From Apostichopus japonicus (Eukaryota; Echinodermata; Holothuroidea; Aspidochirotida; Stichopodidae): a stretch of DNA of 64,000 bases. A program made the translations under genes and the position numbers. Under the pieces are notes generated by a model, which searched no databases, was not told the DNA's origin, and saw nothing but the letters and a program-made list of their open reading frames with translations. Shown one piece after another: positions 1-10,789 of this stretch (positions are counted from its first letter, which is position 1; each line of letters starts with the position of its first letter). The DNA lies in the NCBI RefSeq assembly GCF_037975245.1, contig NC_092563.1, positions 18,281,594-18,345,593 of the forward strand. The letters run 5' to 3'.

Positions 1-90
1 TGCGAATTTTGTACATTACTAAATTATATGATATATCAGATTTTAGTTCAACAAAAAGTAGGCCTACTCTAGTCTAGTTTTGACTTTCAG

Positions 91-165
91 AAACGTCTCA
101 TGAACCCCCTGGGATGGACTCACGCACCCCCTGGAGGTTCATGCACCCCAGTTAGGGAACCCCTG
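91..165 (-). mobile_element. hAT-like transposon terminus (fragment)
   Basis: Read on the minus strand from 165, the sequence starts CAGGGGTTCCCTAACTGGGG and continues with GGGTGC/GGGTTC-rich sequence. This resembles the ends of Charlie-type hAT elements, which begin CAGGGGTTC. No partner end or target duplication was found, so this is only an end fragment, recognised by motif. Confidence 0.45.
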
Positions 166-454
166 CTTTAGAATATGATTTTATTAATAATCATGCACAC
201 ATATTGCCTATTCACGGAGTTTTGAATTCGGAAAACGGTTATGCAAACATGTTCAGTTACCGCATGAAGGTAAACTACACAATTTAAAGCAGACATCTAC
301 CAGCATGCTGATGTAAACAAAACTTCAGCATTTGAAAAACAGATTTGATGATATCAATGCCTCAGTAGTATACCTCCAACTTGGTGAAATATTCCTACAG
401 TTCCCAAGAATGTAGGGCTGCATTTTTATGGAGATCTGATCAATATCAGCTACT

Positions 455-644
455 ATTTAAGAAAATTCACACAGGAAAGAACCTAGGCACGAAATCCAAA
501 CTACCGAACGACTGATCCTCTCTCAATCCCAGTCCCCTTGCATTAGGACTGTGACTGTGTGGTCATCGTCGGGTGTGTATCACCATTCCCCTCGAAATGG
601 AACCGATAATACACATGATCTTAGCCAAAAGGACCAGAAGCGAT
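455..644 (-). repeat. Dispersed repeat with U2 snRNA-like head, copy A
   Basis: The minus strand starting at 644 reads ATCGCTTCT, then CCTTTTGGCTAAGATCATGT. This matches the conserved 5' end of U2 snRNA with a few changes. After about 45 nt the similarity to U2 stops, and the next 140 nt align instead to a second genomic copy at 28084-28266 (shared blocks include GACGATGA, CAAGGGGACTGG and CGTGCC). The branch-site recognition region is altered, so this is not a working U2 gene. It is better explained as a SINE-like family or a chimeric retro-pseudogene. Confidence 0.6.
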
Positions 645-645
645 C

Positions 646-3628
646 TCAGTACCGCAACTATAGTTTCGTTTGTGTCTTTAAGTGCCACAATTTCTACCAC
701 CGAAATATTTTTGTTTAGTAAAACTGATCCTTAACTTACTACCGTATCGAATGCAAAAAACGTAAACAAAGAAACCCGTCGATTAGATTCAGATAATCGA
801 CAGTTGAAGTTACCAAACAGTTCCGTCTTAAAGTTTGGTAAATACTCAGTTTCCTGAATAATATGGGGCGTATGAGTTTTTGTCCTTCCAGTTCAATGTC
901 CAACGTAACCAGTTTACTCAAGTATTCATCAGTGGAAGTTCGCTGAAGTAAAATAAACACCAGTTTGTGGCAGTTCGGCCCCATATCATAGTTCTATCTG
1001 GACTTAATTTCATAGGACATTATGTCGGACCGGACACTTTTCACTATGGGACAAAATTTTCATGCTATACACCGAAAAATTGCATTTGATTATGATATTG
1101 CTATATTTCTATAGGCCTATATAGAATATTCAAACATCACTGTTACTAGCAATGAATAATAAGATTTACAAGATTTACATGAACATTTCGTAGACTCCTT
1201 TCGATGTTGAAACAAAGTTTAAGTTACATTTTTACAAACTTATCCCAATAACGTTTTTGGCAACTTCGCTACATTGAAAAGTCAACCAGGGCGCAAACTT
1301 TGTGGAAGCTTGATTAACAGAAGGACATGTCCATTCTTTTCCCTAAAAACACGGATCCATGTTATTTTTGCATGAATGGGACCACTAAAAGATGTATTTC
1401 TTAAAAGTAACTTTATTGAGCAGGACCCGAAATTAGGCAACCTTATCACCAAAGTTTGGCAGTATGTTTTTCTAATCTTGACGAAGAAGGACTTACGGTT
1501 TCTCTAGCTAAGAGCCTCACAAAGTACACACACATACACAAAATATAGAGAAAGTTCTTACCTGATATTGCTGATTGTTATGAACAATCTTGCACAACCG
1601 ATGTGAGTAGTGGGAATTGTTTTCCATAGTTCCCATGGCAACAGTCCGCTATGCAAATTATGGATGGCATGGCAACCGTCTCTCTCCCAGTATATATATA
1701 GCCTGATTACCGAACGAAACTATATAAATCGGTAGGTTTGGTCCACGTTCATACAGTGAAAAAGAAAATCACAATATATAGTAATAAACATTATCCAGAT
1801 TTGTATGTGATAGTCGTAGCAACAATTAACAACAACAAAAATTCAAAGCATAACCCAGTATATGTCTAAATACCGCGTGAAGAACATGACCATCGGAAAG
1901 TGAAAGCGCAAAATTTGTCATTTTGTTAAAAACCTCGCACGCGACGGACGAGTTCCACACCTGAAAAAATAACAGCTAAGCGCTATACTTAGTCCTGACA
2001 CGTTTTTATTTTCACTTTATTCTCTCGTATTTGTTCCCTCCTCCATTCTTGGATTCATTTTTAGAACTGATTGTGATCTGATAGTTGCGACAGTTTTTCC
2101 TTCTTTAATAATTTCCTGTCGTAATATTACTTGAACATCTGTGTTATCTAACAATATTGATAGCATCATCATTACATTTCAGCCAGACGGAATACGCCAA
2201 TCGATTTTAAAGTTCCAAACAGTCGGCATGTTTTTATTTTTTATGGATACTGTGGGTTTCAAAGTATTTGTTTGTTACACATTTATTACATCGAATGAAT
2301 GGAAGTTAGAATCACCAAAGATCCATCTTTATATGTATGTATTTGTTCCTTTCTTGAAGTTACTGAAATTCTAAGTTTATTTGCAAAACGAAGAGGAAGA
2401 AAGTCTGAGAATCCACATTCTTACTATATTTTGTAGTCATCATCAACTGACTTGTTTTCTCTCGAATGTGAAGCGTTAATATATATAACCTTGAATAATT
2501 CTAGAACAGATGCAAACAACAAGAGAGGGGGTTTTGTTTCTTTTATGGAAATGTATAAGCAAGTCCTTTCGTCAAAATAAAGAAATGATTAATAAAATAA
2601 AATCGTTTAAAATAACTCCAATTTCTCTAGAAACTAACAAATGACATCACATATCACCAGGATTGTAGTGTGCAATTTACGATTTCAAATTTAATATGAA
2701 ATTTTTTTTCTTCTCAAAAGCTTGTATTTCAATGCATATTGTATAGGTAGACGTGATGGGAGTTGTAGTCGTTAGAGTAATTAAACATTTTGTTTGTGCT
2801 ATCTTTGAATTCAAACTTCAGAAGATTCCCTTTAACTACTATGGCGCCATATTTTTTTTATTTTATTATTCTTAGGAACTTCGGATACTTGACCTATTGG
2901 GGGAAATGTTATGAGAGTGCTTCCTCTGTTAGAAACAAAATGGGCGTTATAGAGACGGGAAATTGTTGGGCGAATTATCTTTAAAATAACATGATGAATA
3001 GCAAAACGAATGTGATGTCCTTCTATAAAAAAAAATTAATAAAATTTTTTTTCACACTTTGGAACAGCTTAAAGGTCATTGATAAAGTATATATATAGTT
3101 TATCTTGTTCATGCCTAGCTTACCTTCTTTTCACGAATTTACCGTGAGACCGCAACGTGTTTTTTTTTTTTTGGGGGGGGGGGGGTTGTCTCGTCTCATG
3201 CACGGTTTGGGAGGGGGTGGTAGTTAAGACCCGACTGTTTCAGACGAAACTTGTGGAAATGATCTGATTCGGCTATATTTTTTGACGAAGAACACAATGA
3301 AACCGAAATAAGCCAAAGCTATTAATTACAGCCTAAGTGACGCGATATTTTCTAAAATTAGTGTAAAGGGAAAGACATCTGTCACACAGGCGTGAGAGCT
3401 ATACACACATATATATAATTTTGAAAATAATCCTGACTGCAGTAGTCCTACGTGTGAAACGATACACAATTTGTATAGTGCACTATAGGCCTAATTGAAG
3501 TTTTGTCTTGGGCAGGACGTAGATTTACCTTTCTGTGAACTTCTTATCAGCTCAACCCTATACACAAAATGTCAAACCACGTGTAGGCCTATATGCCGGA
3601 AATCAATTGAAATTTTATAGTCCACGTT
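646..3628. other. Intergenic, no gene recognised
   Basis: I see no coding exon I can support. The stretch holds short AT-rich frames, a TATA-like site near 1721 and a T-run followed by a G-run around 3160-3186. An 81-codon minus-strand frame (739-984) has no recognisable family. Confidence 0.5.
1690..1729 (+). promoter_or_regulatory. TATA-like sites, possible core promoter
   Basis: A TA-rich run at 1691-1700 is followed by TATATAAAT at 1721-1729, a good TATA-box match facing the downstream SLC10-like gene. That gene appears to have a non-coding 5' exon (see the acceptor at 5736), so its promoter could lie this far upstream. No initiator or donor site decides this; the assignment is speculative. 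Confidence 0.2.
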
Positions 3629-3672
3629 CAGGGGCGTAGCGAAGGGGTTTTTTGTTGGGGGGGGGGTGTGGA
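3629..3672 (+). mobile_element. hAT-like terminus fragment (CAGGGGCGTAGC)
   Basis: CAGGGGCGTAGCGAAGG is a typical hAT-type terminal sequence in animal genomes. It runs into a G-run and then the tandem repeat at 3675. No opposite end or 8-bp target duplication was found, so the element is incomplete or rearranged. Confidence 0.35.
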
Positions 3673-3674
3673 GA

Positions 3675-4047
3675 ATTTGATTTGCCGACGGATCTGGAAG
3701 TGGTGACTGAAATGGGGGAGGGGTCTAATTTTTAGTTTTGAAACGTTCTTAGATGCAATCTGATGTATATTTTAAGTCAAATTTGATTTGCCGACGGATC
3801 TGGAAGTGGTGACTGAAATGGGGGAGGGGTCTAAGGGGAGGGGGTTCCCCCTCCCCTTTGGAAAATTTTTAGTTTTGAAACGTCCTTAGATGCAATCTGG
3901 TGCATATTTTAAGTCAAATTTGATTTGCCGACGGATCTGGAAGTGGTGACTGAAATGGGGGAGGGGTCTAAGGGTAGGGGGTCTACCCCTCCCCTTTGGA
4001 AAAATTAGTATGAACGTCCTTAGATGCAATCAAGTCAAATTTGGCAC
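3675..4047 (+). repeat. Tandem repeat, 137/106-bp unit, about 2.8 copies
   Basis: The block beginning ATTTGATTTGCCGACGG occurs at 3675, 3781 and 3918. Copies 2 and 3 carry an internal segment with a G-rich arm facing a C-rich arm; in copy 2 AAGGGGAGGGGG at 3833-3844 pairs perfectly with 3847-3858. Copy 1 lacks exactly this 31-nt segment, which explains its 106-bp length. The third copy degrades near 4047. No protein is encoded. Confidence 0.85.
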
Positions 4048-5704
4048 GGAAGAAGCTCCCGTTCTCCTTTTTCTATTCAGCTTTCCTTCTTTCTTCCCCT
4101 TCCGCTCTCTTCACCTTTTCTCCTTTTGCCGACAGACCCAAAATTTGCCGACAGCGACCAAATTATTGGGGGGGGGGGGTGTGACACCCGTTCGATATAT
4201 TTTGATAGGCTAGGCCCCAATATATCGTAACATAGGCTACGCCTATATAGGCTACAGACTAACAACAAAAGAAGAGGTGTAATTGTTAATGTATTGTTAT
4301 GCATAATATAAAGAAGTATATGGAACTGTAATGACAAAGAAAGAACATCTATATAGATTATAAACTTACCAAAGAAGCCAAAAGTTAAAGCGACCGCCTC
4401 TGGATCCACTTGTCACTGATGGGACTAAATGGCCCCGAAACGTATTTTAGTATGAATACAAGTCAATTCGATGTTGATTTTTCCCGCTTAAACTTTATAC
4501 AATCCTCTGTATAGGTGCCTCGGTTGGTATATAACATTTACACATCATTCGGTTTACATCGAATGACGTCATACTTGACTTTTATTCTTACCTTTGCAGT
4601 TATCGTATGTTGTGTGCTTTTGTTGAATCATGCAACCCGCGCATTCTGTATATGGCTATACACATCTAAGTTATCTATACACTTCTACAAGTATAACACT
4701 CAAATCCATTATGATATAATGACCGTAAAAATATAATCTCGTTGTGCTGGTTATTTCAAGAACAGAATTCGATATTTGATGATACCAGCTGTATTCACAA
4801 GTAGGGAACTAAGACTAAACCAAATAACATGGCGGATGTGAATTGCATTGAATCCATCCGATACTCCGCTATCATTGCGTAAACCTTTGGGTTATGTACA
4901 GGACAAGAAAGTTCATATTCAATTCATATGAGCTAATGAGGCTACTATGTAAATGCTCATAAAGGCAACTTGTTACATTACGATAGGCGATTAGCCTAAC
5001 CGACGAAGAACACGTCTGACTTGGTTGATCACTATATGTAACTACGATCCTTATCGTTATCGGCAATGGTGCATCATGGGAGAAGAAGCATGGCAATAAC
5101 TGAAGTTATGATTAATCATTCATATTCATTTGACTTTAATTCGCGATATGCAAAGCTCTTATAAACCCCCTCAAACTTATTGATTTGATCGTACCACATT
5201 GTATGCTATACTTTGAATTGAATTTATTTCCTGGGGGAGTGGCCTATTTCTTGCCCGACGGAATGCAAAAATAAGTATCCTCAAACTGAACGTTCTCCCT
5301 CGACTGACAATGGATGTCGGGGCCTAAAATAATTTTGCACTTGGCAACATGTTTATACAATACACGCTTATTTTGAACGAAGGCGGTAAATTTATATGCT
5401 GTAAGCAAAACACATCTGACTATATCCCGGGTTTGATTTGATATTATACTAATAGCAGAAACGATGTCTAGCTGGTCGGGTAGTCTCTTGGAAATTGTTT
5501 CCGATGAATCATTCAAATGCAGAACCTCAGGTTAACATAGTAACGGTCGGGTAGTCACCACATATTCTATTAACGTGAACGCCTGTTCCATATTTGTTTT
5601 GGTAATGGCGGGATGAAACCGTATCTTATCTCTCAATCGTTAAAGGTATGATAAGGTTTACTGGAATACGTTTATATCGTATTTCATATTTAATCCATTT
5701 ATAT
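4048..5704. other. Intergenic, no gene recognised
   Basis: The stretch holds a G-run (4168-4179) and AT-rich unique sequence. A 90-codon minus-strand frame at 5244-5516 has no similarity I recognise and is treated as chance. Confidence 0.5.
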
Positions 5705-5736
5705 CCACACATAACCTTTCTTTTTGTCTGTTACAG
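5705..5736 (+). promoter_or_regulatory. Splice acceptor of 5' UTR exon upstream of SLC10-like gene
   Basis: A long pyrimidine tract (CCTTTCTTTTTGTCTG) ends in TTACAG at 5731-5736, about 150 nt before the start codon at 5888. This is a strong 3' splice site, so the mRNA probably has a non-coding first exon further upstream although the coding sequence itself is uninterrupted. Confidence 0.5.
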
Positions 5737-5887
5737 TTGAAGGGTAATTCTCTACGCTTTACTCTCGGGACGAAGGCATTCTCTGCAGGGCTAAAAGCTC
5801 CCGTGTAAGATTCGTGGTTTTATTTACATGAATGAAAAGTAAGTGAATCTGCATCAACCCATGCATGGATGGATATAGGCCTATATC

Positions 5888-7432
5888 ATGGCGGCAACAG
5901 TCAAGCGCATATACATGTTAGCCATTTTCACCATCGCAACAACGAAATGTATATTTGGAGAATTTGCGTACAGCTTTTCACCCCCTAATTTACCAATTCT
6001 GATTCCAGGAGTAAATCGATCTATCGAATTATCGATGACCGGTATTACAGAAGATGTACTTGTCCTCGTGGAGAGCACAAATCCACAGTCCGTCCGGATC
6101 CTAGGAGACTCTAGTTTTGCATTAAAGAAAGTAAATGACGTCGCTGACAATCCAACATCAAATACTTCCGTCACTGTTTCTGTCAGCTCGGTTTATGTCG
6201 GTATATCGGATATTCGGTTCGATATTAAAACTCGCGATATTTTTTCTGAGTCACCATATCAAGTCGATAATTACACTGTCACTGCTAGCATCGGAACTGA
6301 AACCCTGAAACTAATATCTACCTACATTTTGCTCGTTTGGCTCATCATAAGTTACGTTACCATGGGAACGAAGATAACGTGGTCTGCAATAAAGCCAAAG
6401 TTGTATCGACCTCATGGCATTTTGATCGGTATAGCGTGTCAGTTTATCATAATGCCCGGATTATCATTTCTTCTGGCTAAAGCTATGAATTTGGATCCTA
6501 CGGCAGCAGTTGGAATAGTTATTGAGGGATCATGTCCGGGAGGTTGGCTTAGCAACGTCTTCACAGCTCTGCTTGATTGTGACCTAGTGTTAAGCCTAAC
6601 GATGACCTTCTGTTCAACTATCCTCGCTCTTGGCTTTATGCCTTTAAATATGTTCATCTATTCCACGCCTTTCACAAAAGGGGACGAAAGCTTAAAGACA
6701 CCGTTTTTGGACATCTTTACGCAACTTAGTTCGCTCGTTATACCAGTCTTTGTCGGAATTCTGATAACCTACAAATTCCCAAAGTTCGGAAATAAGCTTT
6801 CGAAATTAATTAAGCCGTTTGCGACCATCATTATCATTATTTCATTGGGACTTGGAATTCCCGCCAATTGGTACGTTTTACAGTCGCCGTTCTCAATTTG
6901 GATCGCATCGGCTTTACTTCCTCTGATTGGTGGACTTCTTGGCTTGATTATCGCCAAAATAACGTGTCTTCCTAACAGGAGCGCCGTTACCGTCAGTTTT
7001 GAAACTGGCGCCCAAAATAGTTTCTTAGCAATCTCCATGGCAACATTGTCCTATCCTCAACCGGCATCGGCGCTGATTGGGCGCCCGCCATTGTTGGTAG
7101 CGTTCATAACCATGATAGAAGGCACCATTGTCGTTGTAATTTATCTTCTAATGACCAAATATCCAGGAAAGCCTAATGGTGGTGAAGAGAAGGAGTCATA
7201 CCTCATCAAGAAAACATCAAACTTAAAGCAATTAAATCACGCACAAGTAGGCGGCGCAGTGGGAAACCACGTGGCAATACAAACAAACTATGAGGATATA
7301 CAACGGGCTGGAACAGCTCATTTGAATCAAGCCTATTCTAAATCTATAGCGTCCATTTCTGGAAGGTACCATTATAACGACCACTCAATGTTAGGCGTTA
7401 TAAATGGTGGCTTTGAGAAACATTATGTATAG
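5888..7432 (+). CDS. SLC10-family sodium/solute symporter (SLC10A3/A5-like)
   Basis: A 514-residue multi-pass membrane protein of the bile acid:sodium symporter (SLC10) family, in one coding exon. Residues 1-25 form a signal peptide. Residues 26-140 form an extracellular domain with N-glycosylation sites (e.g. NRS at 43, NTS at 92), as in SLC10A3/A5; SLC10A1/A2 have short N-termini. Hydrophobic segments run from about 143 to 422. Two family signatures are clear: a CPGG-type motif with LSNVF at 216-225, followed by an ALGFMPL-like segment (NTCP has ALGMMPL), and FETGAQN at 371-377, matching the ETGxQN sodium-site region. The C-terminal 90 residues are hydrophilic and cytoplasmic. The ATG at 5888 fits the signal peptide. 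The first AATAAA downstream is at 8250-8255. By family the substrate is an organic anion moved with sodium across the plasma membrane; the actual substrate cannot be read from sequence. Confidence 0.88.
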   Translation: MAATVKRIYMLAIFTIATTKCIFGEFAYSFSPPNLPILIPGVNRSIELSMTGITEDVLVLVESTNPQSVRILGDSSFALKKVNDVADNPTSNTSVTVSVSSVYVGISDIRFDIKTRDIFSESPYQVDNYTVTASIGTETLKLISTYILLVWLIISYVTMGTKITWSAIKPKLYRPHGILIGIACQFIIMPGLSFLLAKAMNLDPTAAVGIVIEGSCPGGWLSNVFTALLDCDLVLSLTMTFCSTILALGFMPLNMFIYSTPFTKGDESLKTPFLDIFTQLSSLVIPVFVGILITYKFPKFGNKLSKLIKPFATIIIIISLGLGIPANWYVLQSPFSIWIASALLPLIGGLLGLIIAKITCLPNRSAVTVSFETGAQNSFLAISMATLSYPQPASALIGRPPLLVAFITMIEGTIVVVIYLLMTKYPGKPNGGEEKESYLIKKTSNLKQLNHAQVGGAVGNHVAIQTNYEDIQRAGTAHLNQAYSKSIASISGRYHYNDHSMLGVINGGFEKHYV

Positions 7433-8255
7433 CATTGCAGGGATGGGACGTATGATATTATTCGAAATGACCAAATTAATGGAATGAAGAGCAGATCGTG
7501 CATTTTCCGGATCGATAGATAGACATCCGGTCCTTGGAAGCAGAAGCAGAAACAAATGGCTACGTCACCATAGGCAGCTGGGTGCATTTCGGTACTAAAA
7601 TACCATATTCATAAAGCATTATCCATATATAGCCTACTAAAGTATAATTCAAGTATAGGTCTACAATGTTTCATGGACACACTTTTGGTTTTATTGGAAC
7701 ACGAGTGGCCAATTTTTGGACGTTCTAGCATATTTGGGAGCGACATTGCTGGTGTTTAATTCAAAGTACAAAATAAGAAAATGAATATCTGCCAGACTTT
7801 CTGGCTCGTAGTTTCACATCAAGCCGCATTAATCCTGCCTTATTTTGTCAGAAAAAATGTTTTTCCATCGTTTGACTATATGCTGCAGTAAGATTCTCAA
7901 TATATTTGTTTAAGTATAGCATTTTGGCCTAAGTAATATATGGTCGTTTTGCCTTTTTCACAATTTGATAGAACATTTATACACTAACTTTGAATTGCAA
8001 TCGATTCAAATGATTGTATACCTATGTAGTTGTTCGTTTCCATACACAATGGTGACTCATTAGTGAGATATTTTACAATTCCTCTAGAGGCCGACAAAAT
8101 TCATTTCCTATCTACTTTTGTTATCTTACTATTAATCACATCCTAACACAAACAAAGACTGATGCAAAATACAAACAAAATACGTCCTTGGATATCTGAT
8201 ATGAAACGTAAGCAATCTGATGTGATTGTCATGATATTTTGACGTCATGAATAAA
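7433..8255 (+). other. Probable 3' UTR of the SLC10-like gene
   Basis: No frame or repeat stands out. The first canonical AATAAA after the stop codon is at 8250-8255, giving a plausible UTR of about 0.8 kb. Transcript evidence is lacking. Confidence 0.4.
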
Positions 8256-8720
8256 CAGCTTCAGATACAAGGAGAAACAGTCAAAATGCACGTTAACGAT
8301 GCACAACTCCCTTTCAGCGAAGTTACCCTGTCCATATGTAGCAGAGGTTAAAATACATGCGTCCGATCAATGCTTTGGTTCGATTGATATGATGGGATAC
8401 CCAATTGGTTTTAGGGTTAATACTTTCATTTGGTCAAAATCGAGGAATGCCTATAGGGCCAAACTTTTTGACCACAAATGCATCGCCATGATTGTGTTAT
8501 TATTTACGACATAATATAGTACCAGACAAAAGAGTTGGGAGTCGTTATCATTGGTAAGCTAGTGTTTATGCAATTCTACTTCTAGATGAAAGCTATTTCG
8601 TGAATACAAAGGAGAGGATTTGCCATATATCTCTTTTACGACAAACTTGTTGAACATATAAAAGCATGGAATAATAACTATTGTTTTATTTATGAGAGTA
8701 AAGTTTGATTTGATGTTTTG

Positions 8721-8914
8721 TATGTATGTATGTATGTATGTATGTATGTATGTATGTATGTATGTATGTATGTATGTATGTATGTATGTATGTATGTATG
8801 TATGTATGTATGTATGTATGTATGTATGTATGTATGTATGTATGTATGTATGTATGTATGTATGTATGTATGTATGTATGTATGTATGTATGTATGTATG
8901 TATGTATGTATGTA
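8721..8914. repeat. (TATG)n microsatellite, about 48 copies
   Basis: An uninterrupted TATG/CATA tetranucleotide array of about 194 bp. It directly abuts the 3' end of a minus-strand SINE-like unit (8915-9130) and probably grew from that unit's CATA tail. Long frames read through it on both strands are artefacts. Confidence 0.98.
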
Positions 8915-9130
8915 TATGTGATCTTCCCGCAAGCAGGAACTCGCGAAAGAAGCCATGGAGGCTTATAGACTCGCAAGCTGACCGAAGCCAATCTCTCGGC
9001 ACACATCCATTTAACGTCCATGTCGGGAAGTTATTGAACAACACCCTTGCCAGACGACACACATTGCTGTCGGCGGGGAATCGAACCGGGGATCTGTTAC
9101 TGTCAAATTATGCAATATGTTTATACAGGT
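8915..9130 (-). mobile_element. SINE-like unit with box B and CATA tail
   Basis: The minus strand has a perfect Pol III box B, GGTTCGATTCC (9087-9077), followed by about 160 nt of body and then the (CATA)n run at 8721-8914 as tail. A box A at the expected upstream distance is not convincing, so the head may be degraded or truncated. The general structure (box B, body, short-repeat tail) is that of a tRNA-derived SINE. Confidence 0.45.
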
Positions 9131-9368
9131 ATAGGTTGGCGTAGCCTTCATGAAATATATCTTAAATCAAGTACCGCACCACGGTTTATCTTGCACACAG
9201 TAGGCTATGCCTCTAGCATATTTTTTCCAAGAACTGTTTTATTTCTTATTATACTTGGAGGATGTATTTATGTAGATTTTTAATCTTGGTATATCTAAGC
9301 AAAAGCAGAAAGGTAAAATATTAAAGCTGCATGGTATAAAGTTTCTATATGGTATTCCGGTTTTCAAG

Positions 9369-9374
<6 letters not shown>

Positions 9375-9419
<45 letters not shown>
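9375..9419. repeat. (TA)n microsatellite
   Basis: 45 bp of pure TA dinucleotide repeat. Confidence 0.95.
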
Positions 9420-9422
<3 letters not shown>

Positions 9423-9591
9423 GTACACAGTTTGTAGACATCTCTGCTGTAATAAATGTCTCAAAATGCTAATTCAATATGCAAACTGGAAATATTAGTA
9501 ATTCTATTGTTTCGAAATTTCGGCTTATTTTCAAATTTGCGACATTTTATACAGAATTGTGTTCAGTCGTAAGGATGAGAGGGGTGTTGGG

Positions 9592-9936
9592 CATGGGCGC
9601 AGATCCTGGTGGGATCCACCAACTTTTTCAGTGGTGGGGACATGATATACCGTGTCCCCACCATTTTGTCTTGACCAAACGCTGCATTTCAAATTCCCCT
9701 GTATTGAACTTTGGCGCAGTTTGATCCAACATTGTGCAAAAGACATGCATCAGTTCTCATTTTATTATATTTATCCACAATTGTTAAATATTAGACGGAA
9801 ATCGCATTTGCGGCCAGTCTATAATTGTTTTCTGGGAGAGAACCCCAGACCCATCGTATACAAAAGTCTACTTGGATTATAGTATCAGAGAACAGAGACG
9901 CGTCCCCACCATTATCCATACTGATCTGCGCCCATG
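9592..9936. mobile_element. Non-autonomous hAT-type MITE, 345 bp, with perfect 8-bp TSD
   Basis: The ends are perfect 14-bp inverted repeats: CATGGGCGCAGATC at 9592 and its complement ending at 9936. The element is flanked on both sides by GTGTTGGG (9584-9591 and 9937-9944), an 8-bp target duplication diagnostic of hAT-type insertion. The interior has no transposase frame. Confidence 0.85.
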
Positions 9937-9944
9937 GTGTTGGG

Positions 9945-10789
9945 TGCAGGTGAGAGGAGGTTTTTAATCAATAAAGGGTAAACTTGATAACTATATAGTG
10001 CATGTAAATGAGCAGTCGAACCTAGCCACCTTCCCACAGACATGCTCATTGATATTGGGCCCTTCATGACATAGCAATGACATTTCAGTATAAACGTTAT
10101 GTTTAAAAAAAATTCCAAATAGATCTCCGTTGCGGAAGAATCTTCATGCATGATTTCTGGATAAAGTAAACTCTTTCTACCCTGTATACCCCAGAGTGCA
10201 TACACTGGACTTGTTTTGCCATATTATGGATCAATACCCCCCCAATCGTCAAGTCATCCCTACCATTGTTATGGTGTAAATCTATTGTTAAAAGCGCACA
10301 ATAGAGTCAGTGGTTGTTTAAGAATACACACGATATATGGGGCCAAGTCTGTACAAAGTTGAAATAGTCACTTGTATAGGCTTATTGTATCTTCGCACGA
10401 ACTACTATAGAGAGTAAAGAAGAAATAAAATTAGTTTTGTAATAAAAATATGTTGACTTTGTTTAATGACTGTAAATTTCATGCAATAAAAACGACCAAG
10501 GTAAACAGGTCTATGACATCACCCTGTGACTGTTATTGAACGGACGCTTACTCGTTAGCTGACGGTATGACCCAGGCTGTCACCCCTGCTACCCCTATCC
10601 TTCCGGCTTTCGTACTTGTATTAAATGAAAAGGTCACACTTTCCTGTCGATAATATTCCTTCCTCTGAAGAAGTAATGTCAGTCTCTTCAGCCGGCATCA
10701 TAATTCTTTATTTCTCGGCGTTCATCGGAAATGAAACCAAGTTAACAACAAGTTTATAAATTGTCCTGGATTCATGCAACGCAGAAAAC
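9945..10789. other. Intergenic, no gene recognised
   Basis: Unique AT-rich sequence with short frames only. Nothing supported. Confidence 0.5.

Noticed and set aside
611-644. Functional U2 snRNA gene
   Set aside because: Only the first 45 nt resemble U2; the branch-recognition region, Sm site and 3' stem-loops are absent.
739-984. 81-codon minus-strand frame
   Set aside because: No recognisable family, no splice context and a length expected by chance in this amount of AT-rich sequence.
5244-5516. 90-codon minus-strand frame upstream of the SLC10-like gene
   Set aside because: No family recognised and opposite to the neighbouring gene; treated as chance.
8559-9144. Long frames of YVCM or THIHTYIH repeats on both strands
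   Set aside because: They are translations of the TATG microsatellite, which has no stop codon in several frames.
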